Positions 15,911 to 25,340 of a stretch of DNA of 52,657 nt are shown one piece after another. The DNA lies in contig CAZVFD010000009.1 in NCBI GenBank assembly GCA_964625465.1, positions 1-52,657 on the forward strand. The letters are read 5' to 3'. This DNA comes from CAZLFQ01 sp964625465 (GTDB taxonomy: Bacteria; Pseudomonadota; Alphaproteobacteria; Rickettsiales; Midichloriaceae). The position numbers and the translations under genes are program-made. The number at the start of each line of letters is the position of its first letter. The first letter of the stretch is position 1. The notes beneath the pieces are model-generated. The model searched no databases and was not told the origin of the DNA. It saw only the letters and a program-made list of their open reading frames with translations.

Positions 15911-16315
15911 ATGACTCATTCTATTTTAAAGACTATTGTTAAGGATAACGTTGTACATAAATATTTTGCTGATGAACCGTGTCCGTTTGGTTACCATGAA
16001 GTGAACAGCACGTTCATTCAAGTTTCTGAAACCGATCATTGTAAAGACACAACATTTTCAATTTTCTTTACTGGCATTGGAATAGCTGCCGTTAGTTCGT
16101 TAGTCTCCAATATTGCCGATATAGGAGATATAAACTTTAAGGCTGGGGTAATCTTATCACCACCACTCATTGGGGCAATAGCTGCTGCAATTTACAATGA
16201 GGGATGTCATTTTTTTTACCCACAGCATAAAGAAGCTAACTGGCAAGAATATAAAACTTGCGTGACGAACGAGTTGGTAATTGGCACAGGCCCAATCCCC
16301 GAAGAAAGTTTTTGA
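15911..16315 (+). CDS. Small hypothetical protein with hydrophobic segment
   Basis: The 134-residue protein has a central hydrophobic stretch (about 51-68, FSIFFTGIGIAAVSSLV) and a second one (about 80-95), with cysteines near both ends. Start at ATG 15911 is preferred to an in-frame TTG at 15899; GGGT lies 8 bases upstream. It begins 23 bases after the SLC1 transporter stop, so it may be co-transcribed. No family recognised. Confidence 0.55.
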   Translation: MTHSILKTIVKDNVVHKYFADEPCPFGYHEVNSTFIQVSETDHCKDTTFSIFFTGIGIAAVSSLVSNIADIGDINFKAGVILSPPLIGAIAAAIYNEGCHFFYPQHKEANWQEYKTCVTNELVIGTGPIPEESF

Positions 16316-16342
16316 TTGTAAAATGGGCTGCTAGTAAAAAAA

Positions 16343-17179
16343 TTAGGCTACCCACATTTCACAGCATTTGCGAGTGATGTTGCGGATGCGACCTATGAAC
16401 GAAGTTCTTTCAGTAACGCTTATAACACCTCTAGCCTCTAGCAAATTAAAGAGGTGAGCGGCTTTTAGACATTGATCATAAGCAGGTTGTGCCAACCCAA
16501 GCTCTAATAGTCTTTCACATTCTTTTTCATGGCTTGCAAAATTAGTTAGTAGCATTTGTGTATCAGCAGCTTCGAAATTATATTTACAGTACTGCACTTC
16601 AGAACGTTTAAATACATCCGCATATGTAACGCCACGATCATTCCATTTTAAATCCCAAACGTTTTCAATGCCCTGAATGTACATCGCCAAACGTTCAAGA
16701 CCATAAGTCAGCTCACCTGGAATTGGATTGCACTCAATTCCACCGATCTGCTGCATATATGTAAATTGCAGTACTTCCATACCATCGCACCACATTTCCC
16801 AACCTAGCCCCCATGCGCCTAATGTTGGATTCTCCCAATCATCTTCTACAAAACGGAAATCATGTTTCTTTGGATCAAGACCAACTTTATACATACTCTG
16901 CAAGCAGAGCTCTTGGATATCTTTTGGTGATGGCTTTAGAATTACTTGTAGTTGATAATAATGCTGCATACGGTTTGGGTTCTCGGCATATCTACCATCT
17001 GTAGGCCTTCTACAGGGCTGCACATAAACTACATTCCACGGGTTTGTATCTAAACAGCGCAGTAAAGTTGCTGGGTGCGATGTTCCTGCGCCAACTTCCA
17101 TATCATATGGTTGTAGCAGGATGCACCCCTGCTCTGTCCAATATTTCTGCAATGTAAAAATCAAATCCTGAAAGTACAT
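16343..17179 (-). CDS. glyQ: Glycyl-tRNA synthetase alpha chain
   Basis: The 278-residue catalytic subunit activates glycine and charges tRNA-Gly with GlyS. It starts with the canonical FQDLIFTLQKYWTEQGC and shows QPYDMEVGAGT, RPTDGRYAENPNRMQHYYQ and the GLEMWCDGMEVLQFTYMQQ-type class II motifs. Length is normal (about 280-300). It lies 12 bases downstream of ychF on the minus strand, about 7.7 kb from glyS, which is unusual because the two genes are often adjacent. Its partner here lacks the C-terminal domain. Confidence 0.96.
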   Translation of the reverse strand: MYFQDLIFTLQKYWTEQGCILLQPYDMEVGAGTSHPATLLRCLDTNPWNVVYVQPCRRPTDGRYAENPNRMQHYYQLQVILKPSPKDIQELCLQSMYKVGLDPKKHDFRFVEDDWENPTLGAWGLGWEMWCDGMEVLQFTYMQQIGGIECNPIPGELTYGLERLAMYIQGIENVWDLKWNDRGVTYADVFKRSEVQYCKYNFEAADTQMLLTNFASHEKECERLLELGLAQPAYDQCLKAAHLFNLLEARGVISVTERTSFIGRIRNITRKCCEMWVA

Positions 17180-17191
17180 ACCTAAACCAAA

Positions 17192-18286
17192 TTACACATT
17201 GAATCTAAAATGCATCACATCACCGTCTTTTACAACATATTCTTTGCCTTCAGATTTTAACTTACCAGCATCTCTTGAACCTGCTTCGCCGTTGTATTTG
17301 ATATAATCTTCATAGGCGATGGTTTCAGCACGGATAAATCCTTTTTCAAAATCTGTATGAATAACCCCTGCTGCTTGTGGAGCAAGCATGCCATTGATAA
17401 TTGTCCAAGCACGTGCTTCTTTTGGCCCAATGGTGAAATAGGTAATAAGTCCTAGCAAATGATAACCAGCTTTAATTAATCGGCTTAATCCAGTTTCTTC
17501 TAGACCAATACCTTGTAAAAATTCTTTTTTGTCAGCTTCGCTTTCAAGAACTGCAATTTCCGATTCAATTTTTGCAGAGATCAAAACACAATCCGCATTT
17601 TCTTTTTCTGCTTTTTCCTGAACTTTTTTAGTATGGGCATTGCCAGTGGCAATATCATTTTCGCCAACATTACACAGATATAAAATTGGCTTTGTTGTTA
17701 GGAGTTGTAATTTTCTTAATGCATTTGAATTTTCTTTTGTCCAAATTGCTCTAGCTGGCTTTCCTTCTTTTAAAACAACCGCAACTTTTTTTAGAAGATC
17801 AACTTCTTCTTGAATCTCCTTTTGCTGCTTAGCTTTTTTCTCTAGGTTTGGTAGGCGTTTTTCAATACTATCTAGGTCAGCAAAAATCAGCTCTAATTCT
17901 ATAACTTCTGCATCTCTAAGTGGGTCAACGCTACCATCAACGTGAACGATGTTCTCATCTTCAAAACATCTTAGAACATGAACAATCGCATCTACTTCCC
18001 TGATGTGTGACAAAAATTGGTTACCAAGCCCTTCACCTTTACTTGCACCTTTTACTAAGCCTGCAATATCCACAAACTCTATTTGGGTTGGGATAATTTT
18101 TGCTGAACCTGCAATTTCTGCAAGTTTGTTTAATCTAACATCTGGAACAGATACAATACCAACGTTTGGTTCTATTGTGCAGAATGGATAGTTTGCAGCT
18201 TCAGCCGCAGCACTATTAGTTACCGCATTAAACAAAGTCGACTTGCCAACGTTTGGCAAACCTACTATTCCGCACTTAAATCCCAT
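17192..18286 (-). CDS. ychF: Ribosome-binding ATPase YchF
   Basis: The 364-residue OBG-family P-loop protein has GLPNVGKST near 8-16 and the FVDIAGLVKGASKGEGLGN switch region. The specificity motif reads CNVGEND rather than NKxD, as known for YchF, which prefers ATP. A coiled-coil insert (about 130-165) and a C-terminal TGS domain (AWTIINGMLAPQAAG onward, near 280-364) complete the family layout. It binds ribosomes and is linked to stress responses. Its start overlaps the pth stop region by one base, so pth-ychF-glyQ form a tight minus-strand operon. Confidence 0.95.
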   Translation of the reverse strand: MGFKCGIVGLPNVGKSTLFNAVTNSAAAEAANYPFCTIEPNVGIVSVPDVRLNKLAEIAGSAKIIPTQIEFVDIAGLVKGASKGEGLGNQFLSHIREVDAIVHVLRCFEDENIVHVDGSVDPLRDAEVIELELIFADLDSIEKRLPNLEKKAKQQKEIQEEVDLLKKVAVVLKEGKPARAIWTKENSNALRKLQLLTTKPILYLCNVGENDIATGNAHTKKVQEKAEKENADCVLISAKIESEIAVLESEADKKEFLQGIGLEETGLSRLIKAGYHLLGLITYFTIGPKEARAWTIINGMLAPQAAGVIHTDFEKGFIRAETIAYEDYIKYNGEAGSRDAGKLKSEGKEYVVKDGDVMHFRFNV

Positions 18287-18867
18287 TATTTTTTCTCCTT
18301 ACTTTCTCTTGAAGCAACAGCACACCTATTCATAAAGTCTGTGTAGTTACCATCTATCAAATATTTAATGTTGTCGATTATGGTATTAATTGTTTCCAAC
18401 ACAACTGGCTCTTCTGACTTTGCAAAATTGGAAAGTACATGCGAGCTAGTATTTTTACTTAAAGGTCTATCAACACCAAATCGCACGCGAGTATAGCCGT
18501 TGCCTATGCATTCGTCCAATGATTTTAAGCCATTATGCCCAGCATTACTTCCGCCGACTTTAACTTTAAGACGGCCTAGCTCTAAATCCAATTCATCATG
18601 AAATACAATAACATCCTGTAATGGTATCTTGAAGAAATGCGCGCATTCTTGCGCAGATCTGCCAGAAAGATTCATATATGTCTGCGGTTTTAATAGTATA
18701 GCTTTTTTATGATGGATTTCTCCTTGTGCATAGTGCCCATGGAATTTCTGTGAGTACTGTGAAAAATTGAATTTATCAGCTATAGCATCCAAGATCATAA
18801 AACCAACGTTGTGTCTGGTTTTTATGTATTCATCACCCGGATTTCCTAAACCTATTATTAGTTTCAT
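18286..18867 (-). CDS. pth: Peptidyl-tRNA hydrolase
   Basis: The 193-residue enzyme recycles peptidyl-tRNAs dropped from ribosomes. GLGNPGDEY (6-14), catalytic His19 in TRHNVGF, LKPQTYMNLSG and FHDELDLELGR are diagnostic. ATG 18867 gives the canonical MKLIIGLGNPG start; a TTG at 18903 would add 12 odd residues overlapping the upstream gene. It leads the pth-ychF-glyQ operon. Confidence 0.95.
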   Translation of the reverse strand: MKLIIGLGNPGDEYIKTRHNVGFMILDAIADKFNFSQYSQKFHGHYAQGEIHHKKAILLKPQTYMNLSGRSAQECAHFFKIPLQDVIVFHDELDLELGRLKVKVGGSNAGHNGLKSLDECIGNGYTRVRFGVDRPLSKNTSSHVLSNFAKSEEPVVLETINTIIDNIKYLIDGNYTDFMNRCAVASRESKEKK

Positions 18868-18890
18868 AGCTATTTTTAACTGTACCGAAT

Positions 18891-20435
18891 CTACTCTAAC
18901 CAACGTTTATATAAATACGCTCTAACTTTATTTCTTTCATCATCAGTCAGCTTACGATCATAAATCAAAATTTCGTATAGGTGTATAGTCTGACAATAAA
19001 TTTTTGACGCGGAATCACAGCCGATAAAAAACGATTGCGTACCAACAGTCATTGATGGCCCTGTGGTTGTAGAAGATATAATATTTTTATCATTATGCCA
19101 ACATTTCAACTCATTTCCAGACCCCCCTACTAGCGCATAACAATTCATCAAATATTTCGCATACGTAGCACTAGTGAATGAAACTTTATTGCCTGCAACG
19201 GCTGTGTTAAACTGAAAATCAAGTTTACCGCTAGAATCTGGCATACGTAGCATTATGCCACTACCAAGACTATAGGATAATGTTCTCCCTGCATTTGTAG
19301 CCTGCAAATCTGCCACTATAACAACTTCCATTTGCGATAAAGTTGAGCCATTTGGAAAAACTGCTCCGTTAGGTGTTCCTAGCACACGCAAATATTGATG
19401 AGAAAAGCACACATGCCCCTTACCATAATCGTCATACCAATTCGGAGAATCACCGCCGCTGGAATTATTTGCAACATATCCATTGCCTGATTTATCTTTC
19501 CAACACCTGACCCTATCACCATAACCATCCGTTGTATCCGTACAGTTCTTATCTTCAAACAAAGTTGTAAAATCAGATGCGTCTAACCATAGCCTAAGCC
19601 CACTTACATCTTTTGGTGAGAACGTTGTTGGGTCAAACATCGTTTCACACTGCTGCCCTCCACCTTCTGTAGGCACTACATAAGTCTGTCTATCATATGT
19701 TTGTTGGTTTTTAGTTTTCCACAACACTGAATCATCATACGCATTCGCTGAGGATGGGTTAAAATATGTATCTACAAATATATTATCTTCATCGCAGTTT
19801 TCAGGATCAAGTCCGCCCGAGCAAGCCCTAAACAATCCAGTACCGTTGTAGTTATACGCTCCTTTTCCATCTTTTCCGTGACTAACAATTATCCAAGAAA
19901 CAATATTTTCCTGACTAGCGCTGTTGTCCCTATTGATTTTATTTCCATTCGCATCATTTACTCTAATAACATCAGCAGAAGCAGTAATATAATTTGTGTA
20001 AGCACTACTATTTTGAGCAAGATTTTTTACAACGACATATGTAATTCTGTTATTCCATGGATCAAACATCAAAGAGTCTTTCAATCCTAAAGTTCTAACT
20101 GGCAATACGCCAATTCTAATTACATCCACACCTGATCCATACTCAACTGTGCCAGACGGCGCAGCGGCAGTGCAGTCTGTTGATTTACCAAAATCAACAG
20201 TTGAAACGTTATCAGATCTTTTAGCAGGACATGGGAGAAAACCGTTTTTAGCAACATAGGTATCAATCGCCAATTCGATTTCTTTAAATTGATCGTTAAT
20301 TTTCTTGGTATTAGCCACTTCATTTTTGATCAAAGAAACATCAAAAAAAGTGCCAGCAAGTATTCCTAAAATCAGCAAAGATATGGCCATCTCGGCCAAT
20401 GAATATGCTTTAATTAATCTAACTTTTTTCAACAT
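18891..20435 (-). CDS. Prepilin-like protein with C-terminal LamG-type domain
   Basis: The 514-residue protein starts with a type IV prepilin/pseudopilin leader: basic MLKKVRLIKA, cleavage predicted after Ala10, Tyr11 as +1, Glu15 as the +5 glutamate, then a hydrophobic helix (AEMAISLLILGILAG, 14-28). The middle (40-220) has GFLPCPA and GVLPVRTLGLKDSLMFDPW, typical of alphaproteobacterial pilin-like proteins. From about 272 a LamG/concanavalin-like fold follows: SGLRLWLDASD, CWKDKSGNGY and a final YEILIYDRKLTDDERNK. Such domains bind glycans or proteins. A pilin stem carrying a sugar-binding head would suit surface adhesion, but this is inference. Prepilin peptidase and assembly genes are not in the window. 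Confidence 0.8.
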   Translation of the reverse strand: MLKKVRLIKAYSLAEMAISLLILGILAGTFFDVSLIKNEVANTKKINDQFKEIELAIDTYVAKNGFLPCPAKRSDNVSTVDFGKSTDCTAAAPSGTVEYGSGVDVIRIGVLPVRTLGLKDSLMFDPWNNRITYVVVKNLAQNSSAYTNYITASADVIRVNDANGNKINRDNSASQENIVSWIIVSHGKDGKGAYNYNGTGLFRACSGGLDPENCDEDNIFVDTYFNPSSANAYDDSVLWKTKNQQTYDRQTYVVPTEGGGQQCETMFDPTTFSPKDVSGLRLWLDASDFTTLFEDKNCTDTTDGYGDRVRCWKDKSGNGYVANNSSGGDSPNWYDDYGKGHVCFSHQYLRVLGTPNGAVFPNGSTLSQMEVVIVADLQATNAGRTLSYSLGSGIMLRMPDSSGKLDFQFNTAVAGNKVSFTSATYAKYLMNCYALVGGSGNELKCWHNDKNIISSTTTGPSMTVGTQSFFIGCDSASKIYCQTIHLYEILIYDRKLTDDERNKVRAYLYKRWLE

Positions 20436-20531
20436 CTACATGACGACTAATTAGTTGATGAAAGAAGCTAACACGCCCCTACAATCAAAGCAAATATTTT
20501 TAAAGCGAGCCGTAGTTAACTTTGGTTTGTT

Positions 20532-21855
20532 TTACAAAATAAATTTCGATAAATCCTGCTTTTTGGTAATGTCAGCTAGGTTGGATTCTACGTATTTTTT
20601 ATCAATTTTAATTGTAGAATTTGGAGTTTCACTAGCGGTAAAATTAATGCCTTCGAGGAGCTTTTCTAATATTGTGTGCAACCTACGAGCACCAATGTTT
20701 TCGACCTCTTTGTTTATGTTGGTTGCAATTCGCGCAATCTCTTTTATTCCAGAATCAATAAAATCTAATGTCACCTTCTCAACTTCAAAAAGAGCTTTAT
20801 ATTGTTTGATCAAACTATGTTTTGGCTCTTTTAAAATTCTGACTAAATCTTCTTCCGACNNNNNNNNNNTGAAGCTCGACCCTAATTGGCAGCCTACCCT
20901 GCAATTCTGGCAACAAATCTGATGGCTTTGCTAAATGGAATGCACCAGATGCTATAAACAAAATATGATCAGTTTTAACTATTCCATATTTTGTACTAAC
21001 AGCTGAGCCTTCAAGTAGTGGCAGTAAATCGCGCTGCACGCCTTCTCTACTCACCTCTCCTCTTCCACCTTCGCTGGCTCTTGAAGCAATTTTGTCAATC
21101 TCATCTAAGAACACAATTCCATCGTTTTCTACGGCATGAATAGCTTCTTTTATCATTTTCTCTTCATCAACAAGCTTATCGCTTTCTTCTTTGAGAACTA
21201 TTTCATAAGCATCTTTTACTTTTAGTTTAGCTAGCTTCATTTTAGCACCGCCCAGAGCCTTTCCAAGCATTTCACCAATATTTAAAACGCCCATCTGCCC
21301 TCCCGGCATACCTGGGATATCAAACATAGGAACACCTGAAGCACCTTGCGATTCTTGAATACTTATTTCAACTTCATGCTCATCCAAAGTCCCTTTTTTG
21401 AATTTCTCATAAAATTTCTTTTTGGTTTCGTCAGATGATTTATCACCTACCAAAGCAACAATGATTCGCGCTTCTGCAGCCGTAACAGCTTTTTCCACAA
21501 CTTCTTTGCGCATTTTTTCGCGCATCATTTTTATGGCGAACTCAACTAGATCACGCACGATAGAATCTACGTCACGCCCTACATAACCAACTTCGGTGAA
21601 TTTAGTAGCTTCAACTTTAATAAAGGGAGCATTAACTAACTTTGCAAGCCTTCTAGCAATTTCTGTCTTACCTACACCAGTAGGGCCTACCATCAATATG
21701 TTGTGCGGATATATTTCATCCTGCATATCTTGCGGAACATGCTTCCTGCGCCATCTATTGCGAAGTGCAATCGCAACAGCGCGCTTTGCATCCTGTTGTC
21801 CGACTACATATTTATCTAATTCTTGAACAATTCCTTTAGGTGTCAGCTCTAACAT
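20532..21855 (-). CDS. hslU: ATP-dependent protease ATPase subunit HslU, split by N-gap
   Basis: A Clp/HSP100 AAA+ unfoldase that partners with the HslV peptidase. It has GPTGVGKTEIARRLA (Walker A, 53-67), VRD-type box and DEIDKIA (Walker B), ELQGRLPIRVEL, and after the gap SEEDLVRILKEP, NIGARRLHT and the terminal LSKFIL, the tail that docks into HslV. The 10-N run at 20860-20869 shifts the frame by one, although the family alignment runs straight through if 9 bases are missing, so this is an assembly gap and not a mutation. About 438 residues, normal. hslV is not adjacent. It overlaps the CDF gene by 20 bases at its start. Confidence 0.93.
20860..20869. other. Assembly gap (10 N) inside hslU
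   Basis: A fixed 10-N run. Family alignment across it suggests about 9 missing bases (VELxxx then SEEDL), so its length is a placeholder. Confidence 0.9.
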
Positions 21856-22468
21856 AATTTTTATTCTCTCTTAACGCTTTCAATTCAGATAGTGCGCGGT
21901 TGAGAATAACACAAGCCCCGTAAAGAGCAATAGTGACAATGATAGTTGCAGCTATCACATCAGGAACAATTGAGTTAGTTTTCATTACAAAGTATGAAGC
22001 TATAACAATTAGTATGTTGCCGATAAGATCGTTGATTGTACAAATCCAAACAGACAATAAGTTACTATCGCCTTTTCTGAATCTGTATAAATAATAAATG
22101 CATATCATATGCGCTAGAATGCCAACCATTCCTGTCAGATTCATTACTTCATAGTTTGGCACGGTTTGGGTGGTATATCTGCTTATAGCATAAAATAACA
22201 TTGGAATGCCAAACCCTAGCATTGTTAATGCCTTAATAATTGAAGCAGAAGCACGTAACCAAACGCCCCTAGACATGACGAACATGGTTAATGCATAATT
22301 CGCTGCATCGCCGATAAAATCAAGGGAATCAGCAAGTAAAGCCGATGATTCAGCCATGATTCCAGCAACAAATACCAAAAAAAACATGAAAAAATGTATC
22401 CAAAACACTATCCACAGCGCTTTTTTATTGCGTTTTGCCTCTTCTAAACTATAAGGAATTACAGACAT
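21836..22468 (-). CDS. Cation diffusion facilitator-type transporter, short
   Basis: The 210-residue inner-membrane protein has six hydrophobic segments in CDF order. SSALLADSLDFIGDAANYAL near 41-60 matches the TM2 metal-site region, and TINDLIGNILI matches TM5. CDF proteins export Zn, Co, Mn or Fe in exchange for protons. It ends soon after the last helix and lacks the cytoplasmic dimerising domain of about 80 residues seen in most CDFs (~300 residues). The TM5 HxxxD is replaced by NxxxN-like residues, so metal specificity is uncertain. It is upstream of, and overlaps, hslU. Confidence 0.75.
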   Translation of the reverse strand: MSVIPYSLEEAKRNKKALWIVFWIHFFMFFLVFVAGIMAESSALLADSLDFIGDAANYALTMFVMSRGVWLRASASIIKALTMLGFGIPMLFYAISRYTTQTVPNYEVMNLTGMVGILAHMICIYYLYRFRKGDSNLLSVWICTINDLIGNILIVIASYFVMKTNSIVPDVIAATIIVTIALYGACVILNRALSELKALRENKNYVRADT

Positions 22469-22558
22469 TTGGCCTCAAATTTTAACTACCCTTTACACGA
22501 GTAACTTATTATTTTATAGTATTTTATAGGAAAACTCTCAAATTAGGAAGTCAAAATC

Positions 22559-23737
22559 ATGTCAAAACAAGATATTGTTATTGTTAGCGCACTGCGCACA
22601 GGTATAGGTAACTTCAATGGAACGATTGGAAATGTACCAGCACATAAGCTTGGGCAGACAGTAATTAAGGCTGTTCTAGAGCAATCAAAGGTAAAAGGTG
22701 AAGAAGTTTCTGAAGTTATTATGGGGCAAATCCTAAGTTGTGGCGAAGGGCAAAACCCTGCTAGACAAGCATCAATGGGAGCAGGCATTCCTAAAGAGGT
22801 TCCTGCTTGGATTGTCAATCAAGTATGTGGATCTGGATTAAGATCTGTAGCACTTGGCTACCAAGCCATCAAAGCTGGTAACAGCAACATTGTTGTGGCT
22901 GGAGGACAGGAAAGCATGAGTATGTGTCCACATGGTATGAACATGAGAAATGGTCAAAAGATGGGTAATGCTGAGTTTACTGACCTTATGATCAAAGACG
23001 GTCTAACCGATGCTTTCTCTGCAACGCACATGGGAATAACGGCTGAAAACATTGCTGAAAAGTATAAAATTACAAGAGAAGAACAAGATAAATTTTCAGT
23101 AGAATCTCAAAACAAAGCTGAAGCTGCTCAAAAAGCTGGCAAATTTAAAGAGGAAATTGTGCCAGTTGAAGTACAAGTAAAAAAAGAAACAGTAACATTT
23201 GCAAATGATGAGTTCGTAAGACAGGGAGCAAAAATTGAAGACCTAGCTAAGCTTCGCCCTGCATTTAAAAAAGATGGAACTGTAACTGCAGGTAATGCAT
23301 CTGGTATCAACGATGGTGCCGCCGCGGTAATGTTAATGACCCGTGAAGAAGCTGAAAAGCGCGGACTAACACCTCTTGCTACTATAGTGAGCTTTGCACA
23401 AGCGGGTGTAGCACCAGAAATTATGGGTACTGGCCCAATTCCCGCAGTTCAGAAAGCTCTTAAAGCTGCTGGCTGGACAGTAAAAGATTTAGATTTAATT
23501 GAAGCAAACGAAGCTTTTGCTGCACAAGCGATTTCTGTAAACAAAGAACTTGGTTGGGATACAAGCAAAGTAAATGTAAATGGCGGTGCAATTGCACTTG
23601 GCCACCCAATTGGTGCTTCAGGAACAAGAATTCTTGTATCTCTAATTCATGAGATGAAAAGAAGAAATGCTCATAAAGGTCTTGCAACACTATGTGTTGG
23701 TGGTGGTATGGGTGTTGCAATGTGCATTCAAAGATAA
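22559..23737 (+). CDS. phaA: Acetyl-CoA C-acetyltransferase
   Basis: This biosynthetic thiolase condenses two acetyl-CoA to acetoacetyl-CoA. The 392-residue protein has the nucleophile Cys90 in VNQVCGSGLRS, the catalytic NEAFAAQA and GHPIGASG blocks, and the C-terminal Cys in CVGGGMGVAMC. Length is standard. GGAAG precedes the ATG. It is 17 bases upstream of the reductase gene, and the pair makes (R)-3-hydroxybutyryl-CoA for polyhydroxybutyrate. The polymer synthase phaC is not in the window. Confidence 0.93.
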   Translation: MSKQDIVIVSALRTGIGNFNGTIGNVPAHKLGQTVIKAVLEQSKVKGEEVSEVIMGQILSCGEGQNPARQASMGAGIPKEVPAWIVNQVCGSGLRSVALGYQAIKAGNSNIVVAGGQESMSMCPHGMNMRNGQKMGNAEFTDLMIKDGLTDAFSATHMGITAENIAEKYKITREEQDKFSVESQNKAEAAQKAGKFKEEIVPVEVQVKKETVTFANDEFVRQGAKIEDLAKLRPAFKKDGTVTAGNASGINDGAAAVMLMTREEAEKRGLTPLATIVSFAQAGVAPEIMGTGPIPAVQKALKAAGWTVKDLDLIEANEAFAAQAISVNKELGWDTSKVNVNGGAIALGHPIGASGTRILVSLIHEMKRRNAHKGLATLCVGGGMGVAMCIQR

Positions 23738-23754
23738 ATTAACTGGAGGTTAAA

Positions 23755-24474
23755 ATGGCTAGAAGAGCAATAGTAACAGGTGGTACGCGCGGAATTGGCG
23801 CTGCTATTTCAAAAGCTTTAAAAGGCGCTGGGTACAATGTATGTGCTATTTACGCTGGGAATGATGAAGCTGCTAAGAAATTTGAAAAAGAAACTGGCAT
23901 TAAAACATTAAAATGCAACGTTGCAAATTATAATGAATGCGCTGAAGGCTTTAAAAAAGCAGAAGGAATTCTTGGTGGAAGCTGCGAAGTTCTAGTCAAC
24001 AATGCTGGTATCACCCGTGATGGTATGATGCATAAGATGACTCCTGAGCATTGGAATGATGTTATTACTACAAATTTAAGTTCTGCATTCAATACATCGC
24101 GCTGCGTAATTGAAAAGATGCGCGAAAACAAATGGGGTAGAATCATCAGCATGAGCTCAGTAAACGCAAATGGCATGATGGGACAAACAAACTATGCTGC
24201 TGCAAAAGCTGGTATCGAAGGATTTACCAAATCGTTAGCACTTGAAGGTGCTAGAGCTGGAATCACTGTCAATGCAATAGCTCCGGGTTATATAAATACA
24301 GATATGGTTGCTGCAGTTCCTGAAGAAGCTTTAAAAGGAATTATAGCTAAAGTTCCTGTACAACGTTTGGGCGAAGCTTCAGAAATTGCTCGCACTGTAT
24401 GTTTCCTTGCTGATGATACTGCAGGATTCATCACTGGCACAGTTGTTCATGTGAATGGTGGTTTAAGGACTTAG
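23755..24474 (+). CDS. phaB: Acetoacetyl-CoA reductase (SDR family)
   Basis: An NADPH-dependent short-chain dehydrogenase that reduces acetoacetyl-CoA to (R)-3-hydroxybutyryl-CoA. The 239-residue protein has TGGTRGIG (8-15), NNAG (82-85), the catalytic Ser135 region (ISMSSVN), Tyr147 and Lys151 (YAAAK) and a final FITGTVVHVNGG. PhaB and FabG are similar; the tight linkage to phaA, 17 bases away with its own GGAGG, supports PhaB. Both would act in the cytosol in polyhydroxybutyrate synthesis. Confidence 0.88.
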   Translation: MARRAIVTGGTRGIGAAISKALKGAGYNVCAIYAGNDEAAKKFEKETGIKTLKCNVANYNECAEGFKKAEGILGGSCEVLVNNAGITRDGMMHKMTPEHWNDVITTNLSSAFNTSRCVIEKMRENKWGRIISMSSVNANGMMGQTNYAAAKAGIEGFTKSLALEGARAGITVNAIAPGYINTDMVAAVPEEALKGIIAKVPVQRLGEASEIARTVCFLADDTAGFITGTVVHVNGGLRT

Positions 24475-24572
24475 TTAATAGCAGTCCCGATTTAAGTCTT
24501 TCTCTCCATAAAACCCTGGTATTATCTGGGGAAATGGTGTATAGCTAGGCATTAAGTTGTTGAATTGACTAG

Positions 24573-25247
24573 ATGCTCAATAAAGATAATATAGAGGAAA
24601 TTTTAAAGACGCTTGATCCTAATGATGAGGCGATGATTGAGGCTATCCTCGAACATCTTGTGTTAATGGGGTTTCCTCAAGATTTATTAGAAGCACTGGA
24701 AGAATTACTAAAAGATGGAAATCATAAGGACCATAATGCGTCAAAGGTCTTAACTGTCTGGCTGTTTCAACTGGCGAATAAAAGAAAATTGGAAAAAAAG
24801 AAAAAGAATAAAAAGAAAAAATCCCCAATTCCTTTTTTTATTTATGCAACTCAAGCTGGCTATTTTCACTCACAGAAATTGGCGCTATGCCAATATGATA
24901 TGATGGCATTCGATCCCAATTCAATTCTTTTAAAAGCATGTATGGAAATTGCTCAGAATCATATTAGTAGAACAGCGCATAATTATATTAATCCCCTTCA
25001 GGAATTCCAATCTTATACTGAAACAAGCAAGCTCAACACCGTGCTAGATTCAGTAGGAAATGATATTTTAAAGGAAGCAGTGCAAATGTCTTCTACGATT
25101 TTGGGAACGGCTCTGGAGGGTGTTACAAACCAAATAGCTGGTATGATATTGTGTCAAATACCAGCGGCGATAATTAATACTTTGTTTAATATTGTCGGCC
25201 AATCGATTACCTCTGGTCAATCCAAATCTCCTTTTCAGCTGTTTTAA
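24573..25247 (+). CDS. Hypothetical protein with Lys-rich linker
   Basis: The 224-residue protein has an acidic helical N-terminal part (1-50), a strongly basic Lys-rich run at about 68-87 (KRKLEKKKKNKKKK), then a more ordered part with Cys and aromatic residues and a weakly hydrophobic helix pair near 178-205. No signal peptide or known domain is seen. The upstream ribosome-binding site is weak. The basic run could bind nucleic acid or act as a nuclear signal in a host, but nothing else supports that. It is downstream of phaB by about 100 bases and convergent with clpX. Confidence 0.5.
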   Translation: MLNKDNIEEILKTLDPNDEAMIEAILEHLVLMGFPQDLLEALEELLKDGNHKDHNASKVLTVWLFQLANKRKLEKKKKNKKKKSPIPFFIYATQAGYFHSQKLALCQYDMMAFDPNSILLKACMEIAQNHISRTAHNYINPLQEFQSYTETSKLNTVLDSVGNDILKEAVQMSSTILGTALEGVTNQIAGMILCQIPAAIINTLFNIVGQSITSGQSKSPFQLF

Positions 25248-25340
25248 AGTTGAGAAAAAGTTTTATAAACTTCCATGGGCTTACGCAACAGGATGTTGGA
25301 TGGGACTCCAAATCAATTATCTATTTGCTACTCTGGCTTA

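Noticed and set aside
18868..18903. An extended N terminus of pth from a TTG
   Set aside because: The added 12 residues are not conserved; the ATG at 18867 starts the family signature directly.
20860..20869. A frameshift in hslU (and likewise in tig, recJ and the ankyrin gene)
   Set aside because: The breaks coincide exactly with 10-N runs, and the family alignment continues on both sides, so they are assembly joins.
25002..25247. A membrane-protein call for the end of the Lys-rich hypothetical protein
   Set aside because: The hydrophobic stretches near its end are weak and amphipathic; no confident membrane helix can be claimed.
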